Source: Gilliamella sp. N-G2 (GTDB lineage Bacteria > Pseudomonadota > Gammaproteobacteria > Enterobacterales > Orbaceae). From it: 64,000 nt of DNA. The position numbers were made by a program, and so were the translations under genes. Positions within the stretch are counted from its first letter, which is position 1. Each line of letters opens with the position of its first letter. The stretch is from positions 36,830-100,829 of the forward strand of contig NZ_NAST01000008.1 of NCBI RefSeq assembly GCF_002142215.1, in the 5' to 3' direction. The notes beneath the pieces are model-generated. The model saw nothing but the letters and a program-made list of their open reading frames with translations. It ran no database searches and had not been told where the DNA came from. Of the stretch, positions 29,164 to 37,997 are shown one piece after another.

Positions 29164-30252
29164 TTGAATTATCAATTTATTATTAGTAATGATGAATTAT
29201 CCAATTATTGTCAAAAGATCAAGAATAGTAGTGCTATAGCATTGGATACTGAATTTGTACGAACTAGGACATTTTATCCTCATTTAGGACTTTTACAGGT
29301 TTTTGATGGCCAACATGCTGCGCTAATTGATCCACTTAATATTAACGATTGGCAGGAATTCTTAGCGATTTTAACCAATCCTAATATTGAAAAATATTTT
29401 CACTCCTGTAGCGAAGATATTGAAGTATTTCTTCATGCATTTAATTGTGTTCCTTCTCCAGTAATAGATAGCCAAATTTTAGCTTCTTTTTTGGATAACC
29501 CCATCAGTAGTGGTTATGCAAGTTTAGTCAATAAATATCTTGGCGTTGAGTTAGATAAAAGTGAAACACGGACTGATTGGTTAAAACGTCCTTTGACTGA
29601 AAAACAGTGTGATTATGCTATTAATGATGTTTTATATCTGTTTCCATTAATGGATAATTTAAAATCTCAGCTTACATCGATTGATTATTTAGCGGCTGCT
29701 TATCAAGAATGTCGAAATGCAATTGCGCGTAAATGTGAAACATTTGATCCACAAAAGGCTTACTTAAATATTAAAAATAGCTGGCAATTGAAAGGTGATA
29801 GTTTAGGGCAATTAGCTAAACTTGCTTGCTGGCGCTATCAATTTGCTAAAAATCACGACATAGCGTTGAATTTTGTGGTGCACGAAGAGATTTTATGGAA
29901 AATTGCGCGTTATCAACCAACCTCATTAGCAGAACTTGATAAATTGGGTATGAGAGGTAAAGATATCCGTTCATATGGTCAAACAATTTTGGATATATTG
30001 CTTCAACCTATACCTATTATTCCGGCAATTCAACGTATTAATAGTTATCCAAATTATAAAAATATTGCTGATTTATTGAAACAAATCGCTGAAAAAATAG
30101 CATTACAAACAGGACTTAATAGCGAATTAATACTTTCAAGACGATTAATCAATCAGTATGTAAAATGGCAAAATGATAGGAAAGGTGAAATTCCAGAAAT
30201 TCTGTCAGGATGGCGAAAACCATTATTTGAACAATATGACCTGCCTAATTGA
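29164..30252 (+). CDS. rnd: Ribonuclease D
   Basis: This 362-residue DEDDy 3'-5' exonuclease has DTEFVRTRT (Exo I), a HSCSEDIEV segment (Exo II) and the tyrosine-type Exo III YAINDVLYL. An HRDC domain follows from about residue 210. It trims tRNA and other stable RNA 3' ends. The start is a TTG with AGGA 8 bp upstream. E. coli rnd also starts with UUG, and that codon is reported to matter for its expression, so the feature appears conserved. Confidence 0.95.
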   Translation: MNYQFIISNDELSNYCQKIKNSSAIALDTEFVRTRTFYPHLGLLQVFDGQHAALIDPLNINDWQEFLAILTNPNIEKYFHSCSEDIEVFLHAFNCVPSPVIDSQILASFLDNPISSGYASLVNKYLGVELDKSETRTDWLKRPLTEKQCDYAINDVLYLFPLMDNLKSQLTSIDYLAAAYQECRNAIARKCETFDPQKAYLNIKNSWQLKGDSLGQLAKLACWRYQFAKNHDIALNFVVHEEILWKIARYQPTSLAELDKLGMRGKDIRSYGQTILDILLQPIPIIPAIQRINSYPNYKNIADLLKQIAEKIALQTGLNSELILSRRLINQYVKWQNDRKGEIPEILSGWRKPLFEQYDLPN

Positions 30253-30290
30253 TTAAATCATAATGGAAGAATGACAAAATTTTAGTTAAA

Positions 30291-30314
30291 TGGTGTCAAA
30301 TTACATTGACACCA
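30291..30314. terminator. Convergent terminator between rnd and mtnN
   Basis: TGGTGTCAA (30291-30299) and TTGACACCA (30306-30314) form a perfect 9-bp stem. The T tracts are weak on both sides, so its efficiency is uncertain. Confidence 0.55.
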
Positions 30315-30323
30315 ATCTCTATA

Positions 30324-31016
30324 TTAAGCTAGTTCACTTAGCATCGATTCAACAATTTTTGATGATTGGGCTGCAGCAAGTTTTAAAAATGATTGAAAAT
30401 CAACTGCCGATTCATTATCTCCATTATCAGAAATTGCTCTCACCACCACAAAAGGTACTTTAAATAACCAACAAACATGGCCAATAGCGGCAGCTTCCAT
30501 TTCAACGGCGATTGCATCAGGAAAAGTTTGCTTGATCCGTTCTAAATTGCTTTTACCATTGATAAAGGCATCACCACTGCCAATTGAGCCATCAACAGCA
30601 TTGACCCCATGTTTCTTTATACATTGTTTAGCTAATGATTGATAATTAACATCAGCAGCAAATGAAACAGGGCAACCGGACATTTGACCAGGTTTATATC
30701 CAAAGGCGGTTAAATCAACATCATGATAAAATACATCTTTTGATACAATAATATCACCGATATTCAGTTCCGTTGACAGCCCACCCGCTGAACCGGTATT
30801 AATGACTGCATCAACTTGATAATTATTTAATAATAATGTTGTTCCTGAGGCTGCAGCAACTTTACCTATGCCTGATTGTAATAATACAATTTCACAATTT
30901 GCTATTTTACCAATATGAAAATCACATCCTAAATGACGCTCTAATTGATAATCGGTAATTTTACTCTTTAGTATGGCTACTTCTTCTTCCATAGCAGCGA
31001 TAATAGCAATTTTCAT
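30324..31016 (-). CDS. mtnN: 5'-methylthioadenosine/S-adenosylhomocysteine nucleosidase
   Basis: The product has 230 residues, near the E. coli MtnN/Pfs length of 232. The catalytic glutamate lies in the N-terminal MKIAIIAAMEEEVAIL, with NTGSAGGL, VEMEAAAIGHV and the catalytic aspartate in RAISDNGD. It removes adenine from MTA and SAH, recycling SAM by-products and feeding autoinducer-2 precursors. Divergent from the SDR gene with a 99-bp gap. Confidence 0.96.
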   Translation of the reverse strand: MKIAIIAAMEEEVAILKSKITDYQLERHLGCDFHIGKIANCEIVLLQSGIGKVAAASGTTLLLNNYQVDAVINTGSAGGLSTELNIGDIIVSKDVFYHDVDLTAFGYKPGQMSGCPVSFAADVNYQSLAKQCIKKHGVNAVDGSIGSGDAFINGKSNLERIKQTFPDAIAVEMEAAAIGHVCWLFKVPFVVVRAISDNGDNESAVDFQSFLKLAAAQSSKIVESMLSELA

Positions 31017-31115
31017 ATGGTCCTCTTGGCTTATTGGCCGTATATTTATTTTAAATGTGCTATCATAATTGCTGTAAGTTAACTTGACAATAAATGAATA
31101 TAACGGAGATAAAAT

Positions 31116-31886
31116 TTGCGTACGATTTTTATAACGGGGTGTTCAAGCGGTATAGGATTGATTTCAGCTATCGCTCTGAAAAAACGAGGTTATCGTGTCA
31201 TTGCATCATGCCGGAAAATAGCAGACCAACAAAAATTAATTGAGCAAGGTTTTGAAACCGTTTTATTAGACTTAGACGATGCCGATTCAATTAATCAAGC
31301 AGCACAACAAGTATTAACCTTGTGTGAGGGTAAATTATATGCATTATTTAATAATGCTGGATTTGGCGTCTATGGCCGTTTAAACACCATCAGTCGATCA
31401 CAATTAGAATCACAGTTTTCTACTAACTTTTTTGGTGTTCATCAATTAACCCAATTATTATTACCGGCAATGATTGAACAAAATGAAGGTAGAATAATTC
31501 AAACTAGCTCAATTGTTGGCATAGTCGCAACACCGGGTAGAGGAGCATATTCTGCCAGCAAATATGCATTAGAAGCATGGTCTGATGTACTCCGTTTAGA
31601 GTTAGCTAACACCAATATTAAAGTTTGTTTAATCGAACCTGGTCCATTAAAAACCTATTTTTCAAATAATGTAAATCAGACCGAAAAAGAAAAAATAGTA
31701 AAAAATCCACCTATTGCTAAGCGCTTTACATTAGCCCCTGAAGCGGTATTGCCATATCTGTACCACGCATTAGAGCATAACAAACCGAAAATACGTTACA
31801 GGGTAACAAAAGTAACTAAATTGGCGGCAATAGCTAAACGTTTGCTTCCAGATAGATTAATGGATAAAATTTTACAAAATAAATAA
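31116..31886 (+). CDS. ybbO: Short-chain dehydrogenase (YbbO-like)
   Basis: The 256-residue classical SDR has the NADP-binding glycine motif TGCSSGIG near residue 7, LFNNAGFG, and the catalytic Ser-Tyr-Lys in SSIVG and YSASKYALEAW. It starts with TTG (GGAG 7 bp upstream). It lies 28 bp before cnoX, the same pairing as ybbO-ybbN in E. coli. YbbO of E. coli has been reported as a broad aldehyde/ketone reductase; the substrate here is inferred only by homology. Confidence 0.87.
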   Translation: MRTIFITGCSSGIGLISAIALKKRGYRVIASCRKIADQQKLIEQGFETVLLDLDDADSINQAAQQVLTLCEGKLYALFNNAGFGVYGRLNTISRSQLESQFSTNFFGVHQLTQLLLPAMIEQNEGRIIQTSSIVGIVATPGRGAYSASKYALEAWSDVLRLELANTNIKVCLIEPGPLKTYFSNNVNQTEKEKIVKNPPIAKRFTLAPEAVLPYLYHALEHNKPKIRYRVTKVTKLAAIAKRLLPDRLMDKILQNK

Positions 31887-31914
31887 TCAGTTAAACTTAT
31901 TTATAGGATAGATT

Positions 31915-32784
31915 ATGTCAAATCAATTTATTTTTGATGTTAATGAACAGAATATTCAAGAAATTATTGAAAAATCAACTAGTAGTCCTGTGTTATTCTA
32001 TTTTTGGTCACCAAGAAGTCCTAACTATCAAGAAATGACAGATACGTTAACCAAATTAGCAACACAACATCAAGGACAATTCATTCTTGCTAGCGTAAAT
32101 TGTGATGAACAACAAATGTTAGCAGCACAGTTTGGGCTTAGAGCAATTCCAACCGTTTATATGTTTCAAAATGGTCAACCTGTTGATGGTTTTCAAGGCC
32201 CACAAAATGAAGAAACCATCAAAACCTTTTTAGATAAAATTTTACCTAATGAAGATGAATTGAAACTTATTGAAGCGCAACAATTTTTTAATGAAGGCCA
32301 ATATGCGCAAGCATTACCTTTATTAAAACAAGCTTGGACTGTACTTAAAGATCATTTAGGTAAACCAAGATCAGATATTGCGTTAATGTTAGCGAAAAGC
32401 CAAATTGAACAAAAACAACTAGCAGAAGCTAAGGATGTTTTGGAAACTATTCCATTACAAGATCAGGATTCAGCTTACCACGGTTTACAAGCCGAAATTG
32501 AGTTACTCGAACAAGCTGCAAATTCACCTGAATTACAGCAATTACAAGCTGAATTAGCTAAACAGCCAGATAATGTTGAGTTAATGATTCAACTTTCATC
32601 GCAACTAATGCAAGTTGGTCGGCACGAAGAAGCATTAGAACTGTTGTTTAAACCTTTAACAAAAGATCTGAATGCTGGTGAAGGGCAGGTGAAGAAAACT
32701 TTACTAGATCTATTAGCAGCTTTAGGAACCAATAACGCACTTGCTAGTAGCTATCGCCGTAAGCTTTATACGCTATTATATTAA
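31915..32784 (+). CDS. cnoX: Chaperedoxin CnoX (YbbN): thioredoxin-fold plus TPR
   Basis: The 289 residues match E. coli CnoX (284). There is an N-terminal thioredoxin fold ([14 protein letters not shown], cis-proline loop [13 protein letters not shown]) and a C-terminal TPR region. CnoX protects clients from aggregation and hands them to GroEL or DnaK. The SQHC segment of E. coli is SPNY here, so the active-site-position Cys is absent, while the second Cys (VNCDEQQM, E. coli Cys63 position) is kept. That implies redox chemistry resting on one cysteine, if any. Confidence 0.92.
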   Translation: MSNQFIFDVNEQNIQEIIEKSTSSPVLFYFWSPRSPNYQEMTDTLTKLATQHQGQFILASVNCDEQQMLAAQFGLRAIPTVYMFQNGQPVDGFQGPQNEETIKTFLDKILPNEDELKLIEAQQFFNEGQYAQALPLLKQAWTVLKDHLGKPRSDIALMLAKSQIEQKQLAEAKDVLETIPLQDQDSAYHGLQAEIELLEQAANSPELQQLQAELAKQPDNVELMIQLSSQLMQVGRHEEALELLFKPLTKDLNAGEGQVKKTLLDLLAALGTNNALASSYRRKLYTLLY

Positions 32785-32951
32785 AATTGCTAAAACCAAA
32801 GCTTGAAGGATTTTGGACGCTTTTTTATGATTAACTGGATATTAGGGACGAATATCACAACCTAGAAATATATTTCGCAGTAAAGTTAATGAATAAAAAA
32901 ATCGCGGAAAATTGAATTCTAGATAGTTAGATTAAGTTATATAAAATGAAG

Positions 32952-32986
32952 AGATTCAACAATAGAGCATTGTTGAATCTTTTTTA
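32952..32986. terminator. Bidirectional terminator between cnoX and map
   Basis: AGATTCAACAAT (32952-32963) pairs perfectly with ATTGTTGAATCT (32969-32980) with a T run on the plus strand. It lies directly after the map stop on the minus strand. Confidence 0.82.
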
Positions 32987-32987
32987 T

Positions 32988-33776
32988 TTAGTGTTCGATA
33001 ACGCGAGGAAAGTTTTCATTACTACGAAGGGTTAGAACTTCCACACCATTATCTGTAACTAAGATCGTGTGTTCATATTGGGCTGACAATCCATGATCTT
33101 TGGTTTTAACTGTCCAACCATCTTTCATGGTACGAGTACGCCAATCTCCAGTATTTACCATCGGTTCAATAGTAAAAGTCATACCTGATTTCAGGATCAC
33201 ACCACCATCATCAGCATCATAATGTAAAACTTGTGGCTCATCATGATATACTTCACCTATACCATGACCGCAATATTCACGAACAGAAGAAAAGCCAAAT
33301 TTATCAACATATTTTTGAATTGCTTTACCGATTTCTTTTAATCTGATCCCCGGTTTAATGATTTTAATGGCTTCGTATAAACTCTCTTGTGTGACTTGAC
33401 ATAGTTTTTCTCCGGCAACAGTTGGTTTTCCTGCAATGTACATTTTTGAGGTATCACCATGAAAACCATCTTTAATTACGGTCACATCAATATTAAGAAT
33501 ATCACCATCTTTTAACTTTTTATCAAAACTTGGAATACCATGACATACTACATCGTTAATTGAAATGCAGCTGGTATGCTGAAAACCATGATAACCAATG
33601 TTGGCAGGAATAGCTTTTTGCACATTAACAATGTGTTCATAACAGATCTGATCCAGTTCACCAGTGCTAATACCTGGTTTTACATAAGGTTCAATCATTT
33701 CTAAAACTTCTGCGGCTAATTTACCAGCAATACGCATTTTTTCGATTTCAGCGGGGGTTTTTAACTTAATAGACAT
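32988..33776 (-). CDS. map: Methionine aminopeptidase type I
   Basis: The start is taken at the ATG at 33776 (MSIKLKTPAEIEKM), which has AGGAA 8 bp upstream and gives 262 residues (E. coli 264). A longer in-frame reading to 33815 lacks this support. Metal ligands are visible: DILNIDVTVIKDGFHGD (two Asp), GHGIGEVYHDEP (His) and two glutamates in FTIEPMVN and YEHTILV. It removes the initiator methionine from new proteins. Confidence 0.96.
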   Translation of the reverse strand: MSIKLKTPAEIEKMRIAGKLAAEVLEMIEPYVKPGISTGELDQICYEHIVNVQKAIPANIGYHGFQHTSCISINDVVCHGIPSFDKKLKDGDILNIDVTVIKDGFHGDTSKMYIAGKPTVAGEKLCQVTQESLYEAIKIIKPGIRLKEIGKAIQKYVDKFGFSSVREYCGHGIGEVYHDEPQVLHYDADDGGVILKSGMTFTIEPMVNTGDWRTRTMKDGWTVKTKDHGLSAQYEHTILVTDNGVEVLTLRSNENFPRVIEH

Positions 33777-33990
33777 TAATGGGTTCCTATAATTTGTATG
33801 GCAATATCCTATCATATACCGCTATTTCGTCAAATCATAGCTATTGATAAATCAAGTATAATGATTAAATTTTAGATTTTTGTTAAAAAATTTTGAGGAA
33901 AGGGGTTTTTGGACATAAAAAAAGAAAACTAATACAGCTTAAAACCATTTAATTATATAATAATGCATTATAAAAAAAGGTTTTCATAAA

Positions 33991-35136
33991 ATGCAATGTA
34001 GTTATTATCAAGAAAATAAATGTTTGTCTTGTCATAAAATAAATCAACCATATAAATCTCAACTAAATGAAAAGCAAAACCAATTAATTGAAACTTTAGC
34101 AAAGTTTAATCCTAAAGAAGTTAAAGATCCATTTGCTAGCCCTGAGCAAGGTTTTCGCAATAAAGCTAAAATGGCGGTGCTAGGCACGGTTGAAAAACCC
34201 ATATTAGGTATACAAAATGATAATCAGATCATTGATCTGTGTGATTGTCCGCTTTATAGCGTTAATATGCAAAGTATCCTAAAAATGGTTCGTACCTATA
34301 TCCGTAAACAGGGATTGGTTCCTTATAATATTAATAAGCGGAAAGGGGAGTTAAAATTTGTCATTATTACCGAAAGTGTTATCGATGATAAAAGCCACTT
34401 TATGCTACGGTTTGTATTAAAATCACATAAATTTGTCGAGAAGATAAGCAATAGTTTGCACAATTTAATCGATAAGATAAATAATCTACAAGTCGTATCA
34501 ATTAATATTCAACCTAATCATGCCGCCATATTAGAGGGTAACGAAGAGTTAATTTTAACGGATAATCCTTTTTTAGAATTTAGGTTAAATCACATACCAC
34601 TTTATATAAAATCAAAAAGCTTCTTTCAAACAAATAGCTATATTGCTGAAAAATTATATAAAACGGCTAGTGATTGGGTGGCAAATTTAGATGTAAATTC
34701 TATATGGGATCTCTTTTGTGGTGTGGGAGGATTTGGTTTGCATTGTGTTCGTCATGCCAATAACGATAATATTCAATTAACAGGAATTGAAATTAGTTCT
34801 GAAGCTATTGAATGCGCATCAAAATCTGCTAAACAGCTAGGTTATGACAAACTTAATTTTGAATCATTAGATGCTACTAAATATGCAACCCATCAAAAGC
34901 AGACGCCTGATTTAGTTTTACTTAATCCACCAAGACGAGGGGCAGGTAGAGTACTGGTCGAATATCTGGAAAATATACAACCTAATTATATTTTATATTC
35001 AAGTTGTAATTTGTCATCATTAGCACAAGATCTACAATTGTTGACTCATTACCAAATGACCAAAGTACAATTGTTTGATATGTTCCCTCATACATCTCAT
35101 ATGGAAGTGTTAGTTTTGTTAGAAAAAATCAGATAA
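33991..35136 (+). CDS. rlmC: 23S rRNA (uracil-747-C5)-methyltransferase RlmC
   Basis: The 381 residues (E. coli 375) begin with the 4Fe-4S cysteines CSYYQENKCLSC and a later Cys in LCDCPLY. The SAM site is IWDLFCGVGGFGLHC, and the catalytic region includes LNPPRRGAG and SSCNLSSL. This matches RlmC (RumB) better than RlmD, because RlmC has the short form lacking a TRAM domain. It methylates U747 in 23S rRNA using SAM. Confidence 0.94.
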   Translation: MQCSYYQENKCLSCHKINQPYKSQLNEKQNQLIETLAKFNPKEVKDPFASPEQGFRNKAKMAVLGTVEKPILGIQNDNQIIDLCDCPLYSVNMQSILKMVRTYIRKQGLVPYNINKRKGELKFVIITESVIDDKSHFMLRFVLKSHKFVEKISNSLHNLIDKINNLQVVSINIQPNHAAILEGNEELILTDNPFLEFRLNHIPLYIKSKSFFQTNSYIAEKLYKTASDWVANLDVNSIWDLFCGVGGFGLHCVRHANNDNIQLTGIEISSEAIECASKSAKQLGYDKLNFESLDATKYATHQKQTPDLVLLNPPRRGAGRVLVEYLENIQPNYILYSSCNLSSLAQDLQLLTHYQMTKVQLFDMFPHTSHMEVLVLLEKIR

Positions 35137-35288
35137 ATCATTACTAAGATAGGCTAGTTTTTATAATGAATATTAATAAATCTAGCCTAACCAATTTTGT
35201 GAATTCTTTTGTTCTTACCTTTTATTTTCATCATATAAAGATTTCTTATCCTGATTCTATTCAATTTTTATAATTACAGCAAAAAACA

Positions 35289-35307
35289 TTAAATGATAAT
35301 CATTCGC
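35289..35307. promoter_or_regulatory. Fur box 1 upstream of degraded TonB receptor
   Basis: The core AATGATAATCATT is intact in a 19-bp Fur box (TTAAATGATAATCATTCGC). It lies about 130 bp before the receptor start. Confidence 0.75.
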
Positions 35308-35373
35308 AAATGTTAATAATTATTATTAACATTGATCATGTTTATAATTTTTGCTAGATTAATGAGCCAAAAA

Positions 35374-35385
35374 TGATAATTATCA
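35374..35385. promoter_or_regulatory. Fur-like palindrome 2 upstream of TonB receptor
   Basis: TGATAATTATCA is a perfect 12-bp palindrome with the GATAAT hexamers of Fur boxes, 52 bp before the receptor start and so near the promoter. Confidence 0.65.
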
Positions 35386-35437
35386 AATATTGGGGCATTG
35401 GTTAAAGCAGTTCATTAATCTAATTTTGTGGTGAAAA

Positions 35438-36117
35438 ATGAAAATAAATAAGATATTTCTAATGATGTTGGCGGCTTCAATACCTTTCCCTGTATTTGCT
35501 GACAATGATGATATAGAAACAATTACGGTTACGGCGAGCAGACAAAAGAAAGCTAAATTGGCTATCCCTGAAACGGTTGATGTTGTGACTAAGAAAAATA
35601 TAGATGATCATCAAATGTCAACAATGGAAGATTTAGTTAGATATATGCCAGGTATATCGGTAAATCGACAAACTTCTGGTACCGATCCTTTTGGGAATCT
35701 CGGTGGAATTAGAATACGTGGCATGTCGGGTAACCGTGTTCAGTTACAAGTAGATGGCTCAAGGATTATTGAAAGTATACAAGACGGAAACAGAAATTTT
35801 ATTGATTTATCAAATATCAAAACCGTGGAAGTTATTCGTGGACCAGGATCAGTTTTATGGGGAGCCGATTCAGTTGGTGGTGTTGTGGCATTTAAAACAT
35901 TAGATCCTAGTGATTTACTTAAAGGCAGATCATATGTAGTTAGAGTTAATGGTGGAGAGTTTCAGTATTAAATATCTTCAATCATCGTTATTTTAAATGT
36001 CCTATGTTTAGTAGTTATTATAAAAATCCGCAAACTAATGTAAAAGTAACGAATCCTGTCGAGTTACAAACAGCGCAAGGAAGAACATTTGCCATAAGTG
36101 CGGTTATAAATTTCTAA
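35438..36117 (+). pseudogene. TonB-dependent receptor with barrel deleted
   Basis: The first 177 codons give a signal peptide, TonB box (ETITVTA) and a good plug domain (DLVRYMPGISV, IRIRGMSGNRV, VEVIRGPGSVLWGADSVGGVV). A stop follows. Just downstream, another frame encodes an outer-membrane C-terminus (NPQTNVKVTNPVELQ, then RTFAISAVINF, terminal Phe). About 450 barrel residues are missing between them, so an internal deletion has joined the two ends of one receptor or of two. Together with the Fur boxes, this was an iron or heme/siderophore receptor. Confidence 0.8.
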
Positions 36118-36120
36118 TAA

Positions 36121-37189
36121 TTTTAGGAAACCCATTAAAAAATTTACTCATTCAGCAACAACATTTAGAAGCAAATTACCGTTTTGTTTTAACTCGATTT
36201 AGAGAAGCGAAAGAGTCTGTTGCATTATTAGAGGGAGAAAAGGTTGAACAACAACAATTTGATCAACATTTTAATAGTATTGTAAAAAATTGGTATAAGC
36301 TGATTAAACGGCAATTTATTTTAGGTTGTTTTACTCGCCCTTACTATTTAACCGTATTAAGTATTCCGACCTTTTTTCTCTACCAATCTATTTAATCGGT
36401 AAAGTTAGTTTGGGATCATTGATGCAAATTAGTAAATCATTTAGTAATGTAGTAACTAATTTATCTTGGTTTATTTTCAATTATAACAAACTGGCCGAAC
36501 TGATAGCATGTAGTTATCGTTTGGGCCAATTTATTCAACAGTCTGAACAAGTCTCTTATCAGTTTAAACAACTTAATCAAGCTGAAAATGGAAATGAACG
36601 TTTATCGTTGGAAAATTTAATTATAAAGAAACCTGATGGAAAGATTTTACTAAAATTACCCGATCTCCATATTAACAAAGGGGAATCAGTTGTTTTATCT
36701 GGCGCATCAGATATAGGTAAATCAACACTTTTTAAAATAATCTCTGGTCTTTATCCATATTATGATGGAGTGGTCAAGGTTCCTAAATTTAAGAAACTTT
36801 TTTTATCACAAAATGCTTACTTTCCTATGGGAGGATTGGCTCATGCAGTAAGTTATCCAGAACCATTGTTTGAGAAAGATCTTACTGTTATTAAACAATT
36901 ACTGTTTGATGTGGGTTTTTCTTCTGAAGATATCGATAAATATTTACTTAATGATAATTTAAATACACTTTCTGGTGGAGAAAAACAACGTTTAGTAGTT
37001 GCGAGAATTTTAATGCATAAACCGGATTGGATTTTTATGGATGAAACCACCAATGCATTAGATAAAGTAGCCGAAAAACAATTGCTAAAATTGTTACAGA
37101 CTAACTTACCTACAAGTAGTTTTATTATAATTTCTCATAGTGATATATCAAATTACTTTAATAAGTGTTATCAATTAAATTTATCATGA
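36121..37189 (+). pseudogene. SbmA/YddA-like ABC transporter, 5' truncated and frameshifted
   Basis: Right after the receptor remnant, a frame without a start encodes the middle of an SbmA/BacA-type ABC permease (NYRFVLTRFREAKESVALLEG). A T tract at 36372-36377 is one base short: seven Ts would join TFF to SLPIYLIGKVSLGSLMQI. The remaining frame holds the end of the membrane domain and an ATPase with Walker A GASDIGKST, signature LSGGEKQR and Walker B DWIFMDET. The N-terminal membrane helices are gone, so even if the frameshift is an error the gene is not functional as a transporter. Confidence 0.75.
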
Positions 37190-37242
37190 TTTTTAAAAAC
37201 AGATTATTTAACTAAATATTAAAACAAATCAAGGGGTAATTT

Positions 37243-37767
37243 ATGGCTGAGTCCAAAAATGATATTGTACAAAAAACAATAGATGATTTACACGAAACAA
37301 TGCAAACTATCATACTTTCAACAATCACCGAAAAAAGAGTGGTTGATACTAGCTATTCACCTTATTTCTTTGACGGTAATGACTATTACATTTTAATTTC
37401 AGACTTAGCACCACATAGTAAAAATATCAAAGCCAATTCAAACATATCTTTTTTAATTATTGATGATGAATCTAATACTAAGAATATTTATGCTCGTAGA
37501 AGATTGTCTTTCCATGCTTCGGCAACTATTGTTGAAAGAGGATCTGAACAATTTGATTCTGTTGTCGATCTGCTAGCTAAAAAAGTGAGCAAAATGGTTT
37601 ATATGTTAGCTGAAATGAATGATTTTAATTTATTTAAATTAACCCCAAAAGAGGGTAGATTAGTTGTTGGTTTTGGTAAAACCTATATTATCGATCCACA
37701 AAATAAAACGGTAATACCAGTAGATGAAGATTATGTCGCTAAGCAAAAACAACAATCTACTAATTAA
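37243..37767 (+). CDS. HugZ/HutZ-like heme-utilisation protein (PNPOx fold)
   Basis: The product has 174 residues with a split-barrel (pyridoxamine 5'-phosphate oxidase-like) domain: SPYFFDGNDYYILISDLAPHSKN, ARRRLSFHASATIVERGSE, and the C-terminal FKLTPKEGRLVVGFGKTYII characteristic of HugZ. Family members bind and often degrade heme to free iron. AGGGG sits 7 bp before the ATG. It follows the wrecked receptor/ABC genes and is probably the only survivor of a Fur-controlled heme operon, so its transcription may now be impaired. Confidence 0.82.
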   Translation: MAESKNDIVQKTIDDLHETMQTIILSTITEKRVVDTSYSPYFFDGNDYYILISDLAPHSKNIKANSNISFLIIDDESNTKNIYARRRLSFHASATIVERGSEQFDSVVDLLAKKVSKMVYMLAEMNDFNLFKLTPKEGRLVVGFGKTYIIDPQNKTVIPVDEDYVAKQKQQSTN

Positions 37768-37797
37768 TATCATTATCTAAGCATTATCTATATTATT

Positions 37798-37830
37798 GCC
37801 ATTACTTATTAACTCAGTAATGGCTTTTTT
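37798..37830 (+). terminator. Terminator after hugZ-like gene
   Basis: GCCATTACT (37798-37806) pairs with AGTAATGGC (37816-37824), then a T run. Confidence 0.88.
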
Positions 37831-37997
37831 CATCACTCCACTTTTTGCTTGAATGTTTTAAATAATAGTTTTTTTATTTTCGATTGAGGATTCATATTCT
37901 TAAAATAGCTTCACTCAATCAAGAAAACTGCCTATCTAAAGCAGTAAACTATGTTAAAATTAAACCAACATAAACTGAATTTAGGATAGTTAATATT

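Noticed and set aside
35150..35189. Inverted repeat TAGGCTAG/CTAGCCTA after rlmC
   Set aside because: The loop is 24 bp and no T run follows, so it was not called a terminator; it may be fortuitous.
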